This document shows positions 27,947-35,734 of a stretch of 64,000 nt of DNA, piece by piece. Every line of letters starts with the position of its first letter. The first letter of the stretch is position 1. The notes under the pieces were generated by a model. It was given only the letters and a program-made list of their open reading frames with translations, was not told the DNA's origin and ran no database searches. Source of the stretch: Verrucomicrobiia bacterium (GTDB lineage: Bacteria; Verrucomicrobiota; Verrucomicrobiia; Limisphaerales; UBA8199); the NCBI GenBank assembly GCA_035946615.1, contig DASYZB010000009.1, forward strand, positions 40,423 through 104,422, given 5' to 3'. The translations under genes were made by a program, and so were the position numbers.

Positions 27947-29299
27947 TTAAATGAGCTTGGTCTGTCCTGGTTTATAGACTTGATAGCTGCCGTCTGCGCC
28001 TTTGGTGACGGGCGGTTCCATGCCGTCGTGGCAATCCTCGGGCTTGGGCGGGTAATAAAACTCTGAGGCGTTGATTTCATCCCAGGCAATCTCCTTTCCT
28101 GTATAGCAGGAAATCTGGCCCATGATGCCAATCATGGTGCTGCGCGCCATGTAATCGCCCGCATTGATCGGATTGCCGGAACGGACCGCGGCAAAAAGTT
28201 TGTCGTGCTCGATCTGGTACGGATCGACCTGGTGCGGGTCCGTTCCGCCACCGCTCCAGCGCCAGTTGATGGCGCCCCAGATGCGGCAATTCAGGATGGA
28301 TGCTTTGCCTTTGGCGCCGAAGACGAGGCTCGAAGACTCATCGTAGCAGCCGTTGGTGGTCCGGCAGAATGCATACATCCGCACGCCATTGCCGAACTCA
28401 TAAATCACACCATGATGATCGAACACGTTGCCATAAATCTCCTCGACCATCGTCGAGCGGCCCCCCAGCCCATGGCATTTAACAGGCGCCGTATTGTGCA
28501 GCACCCAACTCGCCCGGTCCACATTGTGGACGAGCGACTGCACCACGTCGTCGCCCGACAACCAGTTGAAATGGTACTGCGTGCTGACCTGATACTGAAG
28601 CTCCGTCAGCCCGGGGTCGCGTCCGATAACACCGTAGGGCGCGCGCAGGAAATTCTCCTCGATCCCCACCACCTTGCCGATGGCCCCGTCGTGGATGCGC
28701 TGGACCGTCTCGATATATCCGGGATGATGGCGGCTGTGCAAACCCGACTGCACACTGAGCTTCTTTTCCCGGGCCAACGCACAGGCAGCCTGGACCATCT
28801 TGATCCCGTATGGGTCGATGCCGTGCGGTTTCTCGACAAAGACATGTTTGCCGGCCCGGATGGCGGCCATCAGATGGAGCGGATGAAACTTCGCTGCGTT
28901 TGCTATCAGGACAACGTCCGACGCCTCAATGACCTTCTTGTAGCTCTCGAATCCAACCAGGCATTGATCCTCCGGCACCTGGACCTGGCCGGCCCTTTGC
29001 GAACCCGCCAGATCGCTTTTGATGGCCTCGCGCGCCCGTTTCACCCGGTCGAGAAAGATGTCGCACATCGCGACCAGCCGCGCCCCAGGATCGGCCCGGA
29101 GCGCCTGGGCGCCTGCGCCGGTGTTGCGGCCGCCGCACCCGATCATGCCAACCCGGATGACACCGCTGCCGGCAGCGTGCGCGCTGCGGGCAAGGTCCAG
29201 CGTGCCCAGCGCCGTGGCCGCAGCAGCGGCGGTGGAGGTCTTGAGGAAATTGCGGCGGGTTATGCCGTCCGATTGGATGAGCTGCAATTGCGTTGCCAT
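27947..29299 (-). CDS. Gfo/Idh/MocA-family oxidoreductase with Tat signal
   Basis: A 450-residue protein with a twin-arginine signal (ITRRNFLKTSTAAAAATALG). A Rossmann domain (IRVGMIGCGGRNTG, VAMCDIFLDRVKRA) and the family EKPHG motif (KHVFVEKPHGIDPYG) carry the cofactor and catalytic Lys regions. Members act on sugars or inositols with NAD(P), and the Tat signal implies export with bound cofactor. It is the middle gene of an operon with a sugar-isomerase-like gene upstream and ThuA downstream, pointing to periplasmic carbohydrate oxidation. Substrate not readable. Confidence 0.9.
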   Translation of the reverse strand: MATQLQLIQSDGITRRNFLKTSTAAAAATALGTLDLARSAHAAGSGVIRVGMIGCGGRNTGAGAQALRADPGARLVAMCDIFLDRVKRAREAIKSDLAGSQRAGQVQVPEDQCLVGFESYKKVIEASDVVLIANAAKFHPLHLMAAIRAGKHVFVEKPHGIDPYGIKMVQAACALAREKKLSVQSGLHSRHHPGYIETVQRIHDGAIGKVVGIEENFLRAPYGVIGRDPGLTELQYQVSTQYHFNWLSGDDVVQSLVHNVDRASWVLHNTAPVKCHGLGGRSTMVEEIYGNVFDHHGVIYEFGNGVRMYAFCRTTNGCYDESSSLVFGAKGKASILNCRIWGAINWRWSGGGTDPHQVDPYQIEHDKLFAAVRSGNPINAGDYMARSTMIGIMGQISCYTGKEIAWDEINASEFYYPPKPEDCHDGMEPPVTKGADGSYQVYKPGQTKLI

Positions 29300-29338
29300 A
29301 AAGAAGTCAAGTGATGATGAGCCTGCCCCACATCGTTT

Positions 29339-30208
29339 TCAACAACTTTCCTTGATGCCCAGTTCTTTCAGCGTTTTCCGCAGCCAGGCGAGCGATTTCT
29401 CGATCAACGGCCCACCTGCTCCTTCGCATTCAATGCTCAACACGCCGTTGTACCCGGCATCCCGAAGCAGCGCCAGGCACCGGCGTATATTCTGGGCATT
29501 TACACCCTCGCCAAGCGAGCAGTGACTAACCGCAATGCCTGTCTGGCCGCCTCGAACCGCTTGGGCCAGCGATTCAGAGACATCCTTCACATGAACGTGG
29601 CTGGTCTTGCGTATAAAGCGCTTCAGGAATGCCACTGGATCACGGCCGGCAATGAACGTATTGCCCGTGTCCATATTCATCCGCAGAAACGGGCTGGGGC
29701 TAAAGGCCAGCATCCGGGCCATCATCTCCGGATTCGTAGTGAAGTACCCATGCGGCTCGATGTTCACAGTCACGCGGTGGGCCTCGGCTACCTTGAGTAT
29801 CTGCTCGTAGCTGCGTTTCATCAGCCCCAGGGATTCTTTATCTGGCAAGCCCTCGGGCTGGTGCAGTCCGTCGGTAGTATCGACGCGCGGACAGCCGGTC
29901 TGCGCAGCCCAGGCGATTGATTTCATCACGTAAGGCACGCCGCGCAGCGGGCCATCCTCGCCGGAGAGCGGGAAGGCGGCATCGACCTGGGAGAATTGCA
30001 CGCCGAACTTATCCATCTTGCTGCGGAGCAACACGGGGTCTTCATACAGCGCCACGTGCGGCTGGTAGCCCAGGCCATGAATCCAGCTCACCCCGTCAAT
30101 GAGCCCGCACTCGATGAAGTGGACTCGATTTTGCCTGGCCCAGGCGAGACACTTATCGAAGGACCAATAGGCGGAATTAAACGCGTCGGTGTGAAAGCCA
30201 ATCTTCAC
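29339..30208 (-). CDS. Sugar phosphate isomerase/epimerase (xylose-isomerase-like TIM barrel)
   Basis: A 289-residue single-domain AP-endonuclease-2-type barrel: MKIGFHTDAFNSAYWSF, IECGLIDGVSWIHGLGY, VNIEPHGYFTTNP and NMDTGNTFIAG, HVHVKDV, and LSIECEGAGGP. The Glu, Asp, His and Glu metal ligands are all present. It heads the operon with Gfo/Idh/MocA and ThuA genes. It has no signal peptide, so it probably handles imported products. The exact sugar is unknown. Confidence 0.83.
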   Translation of the reverse strand: MKIGFHTDAFNSAYWSFDKCLAWARQNRVHFIECGLIDGVSWIHGLGYQPHVALYEDPVLLRSKMDKFGVQFSQVDAAFPLSGEDGPLRGVPYVMKSIAWAAQTGCPRVDTTDGLHQPEGLPDKESLGLMKRSYEQILKVAEAHRVTVNIEPHGYFTTNPEMMARMLAFSPSPFLRMNMDTGNTFIAGRDPVAFLKRFIRKTSHVHVKDVSESLAQAVRGGQTGIAVSHCSLGEGVNAQNIRRCLALLRDAGYNGVLSIECEGAGGPLIEKSLAWLRKTLKELGIKESC

Positions 30209-30223
30209 TATGATTTCTCCTAA

Positions 30224-30257
30224 GAGCCTGTTTTAAAAACAGAATTGCCGGCCTTCG
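30224..30257 (+). mobile_element. Left-end fragment of the ~118-bp TNA-flanked element
   Basis: The first 34 bases match the left end of the complete element at 30356-30473 at about 30 positions (GAGCCTGTTTTAAAAACAG, then AATTGCCG). It is preceded by TAA, a TNA target. The remainder is absent or unrecognisable. Confidence 0.6.
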
Positions 30258-30355
30258 GGATTTCCTGTCATCGCAAAAGTTGTGATAAACCGTTCCTGCT
30301 CGATTGCAAGCACAGATTATGACGCTGCCGAATGCTGCCTGAATGTTGCCGGTTA

Positions 30356-30473
30356 GGGCCTGTTTTAAAAATAGAATTGCCGCCATTCGTCCGCGTGCTC
30401 GTGGTCGAAGGACCTGAAAATCGAGGACGAAGGACGAGGAGGAGCGGGCGCCGTCCATTTTCAAAACGCGCTC
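30356..30473 (+). mobile_element. Complete ~118-bp MITE-like element with TTA duplication
   Basis: Terminal inverted repeats of 20 bp match at 15 positions by eye (left GGGCCTGTTTTAAAAATAGA, right end GAGCGCGTTTTGAAAATGGA in reverse complement). TTA flanks both ends (30353-30355 and 30474-30476). The interior has no gene and contains CTCGT-rich sequence. A second, end-truncated copy lies at 35483-35590 in opposite orientation. Confidence 0.72.
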
Positions 30474-30583
30474 TTAGCCGGTTGCATCGAACTCGTCATC
30501 TCCCGCTGCTTCGTCTGCCGCTTCATCTGCACAGATTTGCTCTTGCGAGAAGAGCAGTAGCGCACGAAGCTAGCGAACGATTT

Positions 30584-31096
30584 ATGGCGGAAAAAAAGAA
30601 GATTTCCAAGGACACGGCGCGGGTTGGCATCCTGATGGGGAGCGATTCGGACTGGCCGACGATGAAAGCGGCTGCGGATGCCTGCGCAGAATTTGGCATT
30701 GCCCACGAGGTGCGGGTGATTTCGGCGCATCGGGCGCCGCAGGACCTGGCGCGCTACGCCAGCAGCGCTCATAAGCGCGGGCTGTGCGTCCTGATAGCCG
30801 GGGCAGGGGGCGCCGCGCATTTGCCGGGTGTGGCGGCGGCGTTCACACCATTGCCGGTTATTGGGGTGCCCATTGCGGGCAAGTTCCTCAAAGGGCTCGA
30901 TTCTCTGATGTCTATTGTCCAAATGCCCAGCGGGGTTCCGGTGGCAACGGTGGCCATTGGTGGGGCGCGCAATGCCGGCTTGCTGGCTGTGCAGATACTG
31001 GCGGTGTCGAATCCGGGGTTGCAACAGAAGTATCTCGAGTTTAAAGGGCGTCTAGCGGAGGATTCCCGGGCCAAGAATCGCAATCTCGCACTCTGA
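30584..31096 (+). CDS. purE: N5-carboxyaminoimidazole ribonucleotide mutase
   Basis: PurE converts N5-CAIR to CAIR in purine synthesis. The 170-residue protein has all signatures: [50 protein letters not shown] and [20 protein letters not shown]. Length is typical for class I PurE plus a short basic N-terminal extension ([12 protein letters not shown]). purK is not adjacent. The upstream 370 bp carries the two mobile-element copies. It converges on gltX with a 7-bp gap. Confidence 0.95.
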   Translation: MAEKKKISKDTARVGILMGSDSDWPTMKAAADACAEFGIAHEVRVISAHRAPQDLARYASSAHKRGLCVLIAGAGGAAHLPGVAAAFTPLPVIGVPIAGKFLKGLDSLMSIVQMPSGVPVATVAIGGARNAGLLAVQILAVSNPGLQQKYLEFKGRLAEDSRAKNRNLAL

Positions 31097-31103
31097 GGTC
31101 CCG

Positions 31104-32450
31104 TTAGCTCATGTGGGCCAAGGCACGGTCAATGCGCTGCAAGGCGCGGTCTTTGCCTAAAATTGCCAGTAGATGATAAAGGCTCGGGCCGGCAGTGCTC
31201 CCACAGCAGGCCAGCCGGGTGGGATGGACCAGCACGCCCGGCTTAACCCCGAGTTCAGCGGCGACTGTTTTCAAGGTGTTGCCGATCGGGTCGGGCTCGA
31301 ACGGAGCGAGATTTCCCAGCGCCTCCCGCAATCTGGCCAGGCGCGGCTTGTTCTCCGGGTTGAAATCCCTCGCTGCCGCTTCGGGGTCATATTGGATTTC
31401 TTCCTTGAAATAGAATCCGGCGTAAGCGGGCAATTCACTGAAGAGTTTGAACTTGCCCTTGCAGGTATCGAGGGCGGCTTTGACGTAAGCGACCGGGAAA
31501 CGGGCCGTGTCCAAACCCGCGCGCGACAGAGCGTGAACCGACAGTTCATAAAAGCGGTCGGCGTCCATGTCGCGTACGTATTCTCCATTGAGCCAGGTTA
31601 ATTTGCTCATATCGAACCGGGCGTTGTGGCGCAGAATTTGAGGGAGGTCGAAGGCCTCGATAACTTCCGTGATGGGCATCTTCTCGCGATTTTTCTTGGG
31701 TGACCACCCCAGCAAGCAGAGATAATTGACAACGGCTTCGGGAACGAACCCCTCGTCGATGTAAGCAGCCAGCGACGCGCCGCTGTCGCGCTTGCTCATC
31801 TTGGTGCCGTCGATATTCAGGATGAGGGGGATATGGGCGTATTGGGGCGGCTCGATACCGAAGGCGCGTAACAGGGCGATATGTTTGGCGGTGTTGCTCA
31901 GATGGTCTTCGCCGCGAATCACATGGGTGATGTTCATCTCGAGGTCGTCCACCACGTTGACCAAATGAAACACCGGCTGGCCGTCCGAGCGCACGATAAC
32001 AAAATCCGGGTCCTTTTGCTCGCGGTCAGTCAACTCACGCCGGACCTCTCCGACGACCAGGTCGGGAATCGTAATGGGCTCGCGCGGCATTTTGAATCGG
32101 ACGGCCCCTTCATCCTCATAGGCCAGCCCATGGGACAAAAGCGCCTCGACACGCCGCTGGTAATTCTCCTTCCGCTGGCTCTGAAAGTAAGGGCCATAAG
32201 AGCCTTTGCTTGAACCGGTGACTTCCCCGCTGATGGGTCCTTCGTCCCAGTCGAGTCCGAGCCAACGCAATCCATTCAGGATGACATCAACCGCCTCCTG
32301 AGTGTTGCGGGCCACATCGGTGTCTTCGATACGCAAGATAAAGGCCCCGCCGGTGTGGCGCGCGTAAAGCCAATTGAACAAGGCTGTCCGGGCGCCGCCG
32401 ATATGGAGGAACCCGGTGGGACTTGGGGCAAAACGTACTCGAGGTTTCAT
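31104..32450 (-). CDS. gltX: Glutamyl-tRNA synthetase
   Basis: Class I synthetase charging tRNA-Glu. ATG 32450 gives MKPRVRFAPSPTGFLHIGG with the HIGH-type motif (HIGG); KMSKRDSG supplies the KMSKS motif. The 448-residue length is slightly short for the family, but the C-terminal anticodon domain is intact (VHPTRLACCGSTAGPSLYHL). The in-frame extension upstream of 32450 lacks conservation. Whether it also charges tRNA-Gln cannot be told from the window. Confidence 0.95.
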   Translation of the reverse strand: MKPRVRFAPSPTGFLHIGGARTALFNWLYARHTGGAFILRIEDTDVARNTQEAVDVILNGLRWLGLDWDEGPISGEVTGSSKGSYGPYFQSQRKENYQRRVEALLSHGLAYEDEGAVRFKMPREPITIPDLVVGEVRRELTDREQKDPDFVIVRSDGQPVFHLVNVVDDLEMNITHVIRGEDHLSNTAKHIALLRAFGIEPPQYAHIPLILNIDGTKMSKRDSGASLAAYIDEGFVPEAVVNYLCLLGWSPKKNREKMPITEVIEAFDLPQILRHNARFDMSKLTWLNGEYVRDMDADRFYELSVHALSRAGLDTARFPVAYVKAALDTCKGKFKLFSELPAYAGFYFKEEIQYDPEAAARDFNPENKPRLARLREALGNLAPFEPDPIGNTLKTVAAELGVKPGVLVHPTRLACCGSTAGPSLYHLLAILGKDRALQRIDRALAHMS

Positions 32451-32607
32451 CGTCAAAAAGGGATGCGGGGGCTTAACCCAACCGCACGGTGACGATAACC
32501 TGTCCGGGGCCTGTGGCAAGCCCGGAGCACTCGCCATGAATACGGCGCGGCGGGCCCAAGTCAAATCTGTAACAGAACAGAACGAACCGAAACGGACCAG
32601 GTGGTTT

Positions 32608-33348
32608 ATGAAAGCGCGGATGACAACCGGATGGGTCCTGGCAATAGCCCTGACGAGCACCACAGCAATTTGCCAGGTCCCCAGTCTTACTCCAGCCCAG
32701 CAACTTCCAGGCCTGCCTCCACCGGGCAGCCAAAATGCACAGGCGACCAATTGGACTTCTGCCCCCTCGCCGCTCTTTTATCAGAGCATCGACTCAACCC
32801 AAGCGAAACCTGGGGCTTATGTCTCCCCTTGGCTGGCCGAGGTCATCAAGATGACACGCGCCGGGATCGACGATGACGTAACGCTTGCTTACGTAGGCAG
32901 CGCTGCAGGCACCTTCAATCTGCAGTCCGGCCAAATTATATACCTAAGGGACCTGGGCGCTTCGAACGACCTCATCAATGCGATGCTGCAGCACGACCAG
33001 GATTTGAATATGGGCATTATCCCGCTGGTAGCCTCGACAGTCCCAAGCGGGCTTGAGGGCGGCGCGCTTGGGTTTTCGGCGGCGTCCGCGCGCTCACCGC
33101 AAGCAGCGGGGCCTTCCGGCGATGGGATCCCAGAGCGGAGCGGTTCGGCATCCATCGTGGCGCCGGACGGCCCGACTCCCAGCATTCTGGCAGAGAATGG
33201 AGGGCCTGGATGGGGCACCGGATGGGCTTGGAGCGGCGGCTGGACGTTTAGCGAGGATAACGTTCCGGAACAGCCGGACAACCTGCGTATCCGGCTTCCC
33301 TATCCGGTTAAGCTGACCGATCCGATCGTGATGCTCAGGCTTCCTTAG
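32608..33348 (+). CDS. Secreted protein with a repeated-motif helical segment
   Basis: A 246-residue protein with a signal peptide (TGWVLAIALTSTTAICQ) and an AGGTGG ribosome site 4 bases before the ATG. A central segment (WLAEVIKMTRAGIDDDVTLA, then GQIIYLRDLGASNDLINAM) resembles a helical motif that recurs in verrucomicrobial secreted proteins, as far as I recall, with unknown role. Pro/Gly-rich linkers flank it. The stop overlaps the convergent response-regulator gene by 3-4 bp. Confidence 0.65.
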   Translation: MKARMTTGWVLAIALTSTTAICQVPSLTPAQQLPGLPPPGSQNAQATNWTSAPSPLFYQSIDSTQAKPGAYVSPWLAEVIKMTRAGIDDDVTLAYVGSAAGTFNLQSGQIIYLRDLGASNDLINAMLQHDQDLNMGIIPLVASTVPSGLEGGALGFSAASARSPQAAGPSGDGIPERSGSASIVAPDGPTPSILAENGGPGWGTGWAWSGGWTFSEDNVPEQPDNLRIRLPYPVKLTDPIVMLRLP

Positions 33349-34025
33349 AGCTGCGGCACGCCGGCAAGGTTGGTTTCAATGATGCCCCGGGCGGCGGCGT
33401 GCCGCACAAGGCTGGCGGTGTCATGAATATCCAATTTGTTCATCACTTGCTGACGGTGTTTCTCGACTGTTTTGACACTCAATCCCAACTCGCCGGCGAT
33501 TTGTTTGTTGGCAAACCCCTCGGCAATGAGTTGCAGCACCTCGGCTTCCCGCAGCGTGAGTTCGACATTGGCCGGCTTGCCTGAGGAATCACCCGCCAAC
33601 GACTTGCAGGTTTGCTCCCGCAGCCGTTGGGCAATCGCGGGGCTGAAATAGGCATTGCCCTTTTTCACCTCGCGGATGGCCTTGACCAGGTCAGCAGCGG
33701 CGGTCTGCTTAATCAGGTAGGCGGCGGCTCCGGCGGCAATGGCCTGTTGCACATGGTCATCATCATCGTAGGTCGAGAGGATGAGTATTTTGGCAGTGGG
33801 CACAGCCCGAAGAATCTGGCGGGTGGCTTCCCAGCCGTTGAGCAGCGGCATCGCCAGGTCCATGACGACCACCTCGGGGTGGAATCGTTCCGCGAGATTA
33901 ACCGCCTCGCGCCCTGTTTGGGCCTCACCCACCACTGTGATGTCGGGTTCGGCGGTTAAAAGGGCTTTGAGGCCCTGCCGAACTACATTGTGATCGTCCA
34001 CAAGCAATACGCTGATATTTGGCAT
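33345..34025 (-). CDS. NarL/FixJ-family response regulator
   Basis: A 226-residue regulator. The receiver domain (ISVLLVDDHNVVRQGL, phospho-Asp in VVVMDLAMP, Lys in YLIKQ) is followed by a LuxR-type HTH (LTLREAEVLQLIAEGFANKQ, GLSVKTVEKHRQQVM). Such regulators pair with HisKA_3 kinases. None is adjacent, but the kinase at 19361-21412 is of the right type. Target genes unknown. Confidence 0.92.
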   Translation of the reverse strand: MPNISVLLVDDHNVVRQGLKALLTAEPDITVVGEAQTGREAVNLAERFHPEVVVMDLAMPLLNGWEATRQILRAVPTAKILILSTYDDDDHVQQAIAAGAAAYLIKQTAAADLVKAIREVKKGNAYFSPAIAQRLREQTCKSLAGDSSGKPANVELTLREAEVLQLIAEGFANKQIAGELGLSVKTVEKHRQQVMNKLDIHDTASLVRHAAARGIIETNLAGVPQL

Positions 34026-34119
34026 AAGAACAGGTGCTGATTTCGTTTGGTTACCTGGCCACTATGGCGTTTCGGGCCGCCGAAGAATATGGGGTGTATT
34101 CCTCACCCGGAAACTATAA

Positions 34120-34144
34120 GAGCGGCTCCACTTGGGGGCCGCTC
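34120..34144. terminator. Hairpin in the spacer between divergent regulators
   Basis: A 7-bp stem GAGCGGC/GCCGCTC is followed on the plus strand by ATTTTC. It lies 95 bp upstream of the minus-strand NarL gene and 180 bp before the plus-strand regulator, where no transcript is expected to end. It could be an attenuator or the end of an unannotated small RNA. Confidence 0.35.
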
Positions 34145-34324
34145 ATTTTCCTGACTCTACCGCTGTTTGCATTGAGCAGTGACAGGTTTGTCAGGACATA
34201 CAGATTATGGCCGAAGGGCGCAAAACTGGAACTGGGTGTTCACCCCAAACGTTTCCAAGGCTCTTGCCAATGCTCGCGCAGAGCTTATGATGTCGCACAG
34301 GCAGTCTGGTGAACGAGGTAAACT

Positions 34325-34807
34325 ATGCGAAAAAACCAATTCATTCTCCTGGCTGAAGATGACCCGAACGACGTGTTGCTCATCCAGCGCGCCTTTGAGA
34401 AGGCCGGCTTGCAGCAGTCCCTGAAAGTTGTTCGCGACGGAGATGAGGCCATCGAGTACTTAAGCGGCCAGGGCAACTTTTCCAATCGGGAACGGTTTCC
34501 GATCCCCTTCCTGCTGCTGCTGGACCTGAAAATGCCCGCCACCGATGGATTTGAGGTATTGCGGTGGGTTCGGGCGGAGGCGGAGTTGAAACGGCTGCTG
34601 GTGGTGGTGCTCACCTCCTCGAATCTTCAGGCTGATGTTGATCGGGCTTATGAACTGGGTGCCAATTCTTATTTGGTCAAGCCGGTTGAGTTCGCGCAAA
34701 TGGTCAACATGATTCAACGCTTCGAGACCTACTGGAGCGAGATCAATCGCACGCCCACCGGGCCGGCTTCTCCGAGTGCCGCGCGAACCGAGACCCTGGC
34801 GCGTTGA
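34325..34807 (+). CDS. Single-domain response regulator (Rcp1-like)
   Basis: A 160-residue stand-alone receiver: FILLAEDDPNDVLLIQRAFE, phospho-Asp in LLLLDLKMPATDGFEVL, Thr/Ser in VVVLTSS, Lys in SYLVKPVEF. No output domain. A GAGGT ribosome site precedes the ATG. It is paralogous to the next gene and probably relays phosphate from a hybrid or phytochrome-like kinase elsewhere. Confidence 0.9.
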   Translation: MRKNQFILLAEDDPNDVLLIQRAFEKAGLQQSLKVVRDGDEAIEYLSGQGNFSNRERFPIPFLLLLDLKMPATDGFEVLRWVRAEAELKRLLVVVLTSSNLQADVDRAYELGANSYLVKPVEFAQMVNMIQRFETYWSEINRTPTGPASPSAARTETLAR

Positions 34808-34842
34808 GAATATTCGGTGAATAGCCGGCGAGGAACTTTTCT

Positions 34843-34871
34843 TTGACTTGCCGCGGTAATTCCGGTAGTAC
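34843..34871 (+). promoter_or_regulatory. Candidate sigma-70 promoter for the second receiver gene
   Basis: TTGACT, a 17-bp spacer and TAGTAC lie about 30 bp upstream of the GTG start. The -35 match is good and the -10 is weak. Confidence 0.35.
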
Positions 34872-34901
34872 CCTTCCCTGATTATCGGGCACAAGGCTGC
34901 T

Positions 34902-35447
34902 GTGAACCCTCAAAGCGTGGTGGCGTGTACCGATTTGATCATTATGAACGAGCAACTTGCTACCACACCGGCCACCTCCCGGGACGGTTCCCGAGGTAAA
35001 AGGCGGCTCCCCATTTGCGTGGCCACCGTGCTGCACATCGATGACGATCCGAATGATACGGAACTGCTGCGCGCCGCTGCCCGAAGGGCGGGCGCCGAAT
35101 TCCTGCTTCATAATGTCAATGATGGGGAGCAGGCGATCGCTTATTTGAGCGGCCAAGGATTGTTTGCAGACCGCCAGGTTTACCAGAGACCTTCCCTGGT
35201 TCTGCTCGACCTCAAGATGCCGCGCGCAACCGGTTTCGAAATCCTTGGGTGGATACGCAATCATGCCGAGCTGGGGAAGATTCCTGTGGTCGTTCTGTCC
35301 GGCTCGGAATTAAAGGCCGACATTCAGCGCGCTTACGACATTGGCGCCAATTCTTACCTGATCAAGCCGCCGGGGTTTCAGGACCTGGTCCAGCTTGTCA
35401 GAAGCCTGCATGCCGTTTGGCTTGCCAACCCTCCACAGCAAGGGTGA
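34902..35447 (+). CDS. Single-domain response regulator
   Basis: A 181-residue receiver with an N-terminal extension: VLHIDDDPNDTELLRAAARR, phospho-Asp in LVLLDLKMPRATGFEIL, Ser in VVVLSGSE, Lys in SYLIKPPGF. Clear paralogue of the preceding gene (shared AYLSGQG, LLDLKMP, DIGANSYL). The GTG at 34902 has AAGG at good spacing; ATG 34944 is the alternative. No output domain. Confidence 0.88.
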   Translation: MNPQSVVACTDLIIMNEQLATTPATSRDGSRGKRRLPICVATVLHIDDDPNDTELLRAAARRAGAEFLLHNVNDGEQAIAYLSGQGLFADRQVYQRPSLVLLDLKMPRATGFEILGWIRNHAELGKIPVVVLSGSELKADIQRAYDIGANSYLIKPPGFQDLVQLVRSLHAVWLANPPQQG

Positions 35448-35482
35448 AGGATGAATTATGAAGGTTGAACGGGAAAGAAACT

Positions 35483-35590
35483 GAGAGCGTGTTTTGAAAA
35501 TAGACGACACCACCTCCTCGATCTCGTCCTCGATTTTTCAGGGCTTTCGAGAACGCGGACGACCACGAGCACGAGGACGGCAATTCTATT
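35483..35590 (-). mobile_element. End-truncated copy of the ~118-bp element
   Basis: Reverse-complement copy of the element at 30356-30473. It starts after TGA (a TNA target) with GAGCGTGTTTTGAAAATAGA and ends near AATTCTATT, having lost the other inverted repeat. It is bracketed by a separate 21-bp inverted repeat, 35449-35469 and 35589-35609, matching at 20 of 21 positions. Confidence 0.65.
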
Positions 35591-35624
35591 CATCCTTCAT
35601 AATTCATCCCTCCTCCTTTCCCCT

Positions 35625-35653
35625 GTAGCGCAGGCCCCGATGGCCTGCGCTAC
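35625..35653. terminator. 12-bp perfect hairpin downstream of phaC
   Basis: GTAGCGCAGGCC and its exact complement GGCCTGCGCTAC flank a 5-base loop, 82 bp beyond the phaC stop. Very stable in either strand. No U-tract is present, so it may act as a transcript-stabilising or REP-type stem. Confidence 0.45.
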
Positions 35654-35734
35654 CCCTGTCTGCCTCAGGCGTGGGGGACCACGCCCGGCCACGGCGGTTC
35701 GGACAACACACGCCCCTCCCCGCCGCAGAGTGTC

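Noticed and set aside
28205..29314. 369-codon plus-strand frame opposite the Gfo/Idh/MocA gene
   Set aside because: Antisense to an intact conserved oxidoreductase; the composition is that of a shadow frame.
34034..34312. 92-codon plus-strand frame between regulators
   Set aside because: No ribosome site, no family, and it runs across a stable hairpin.
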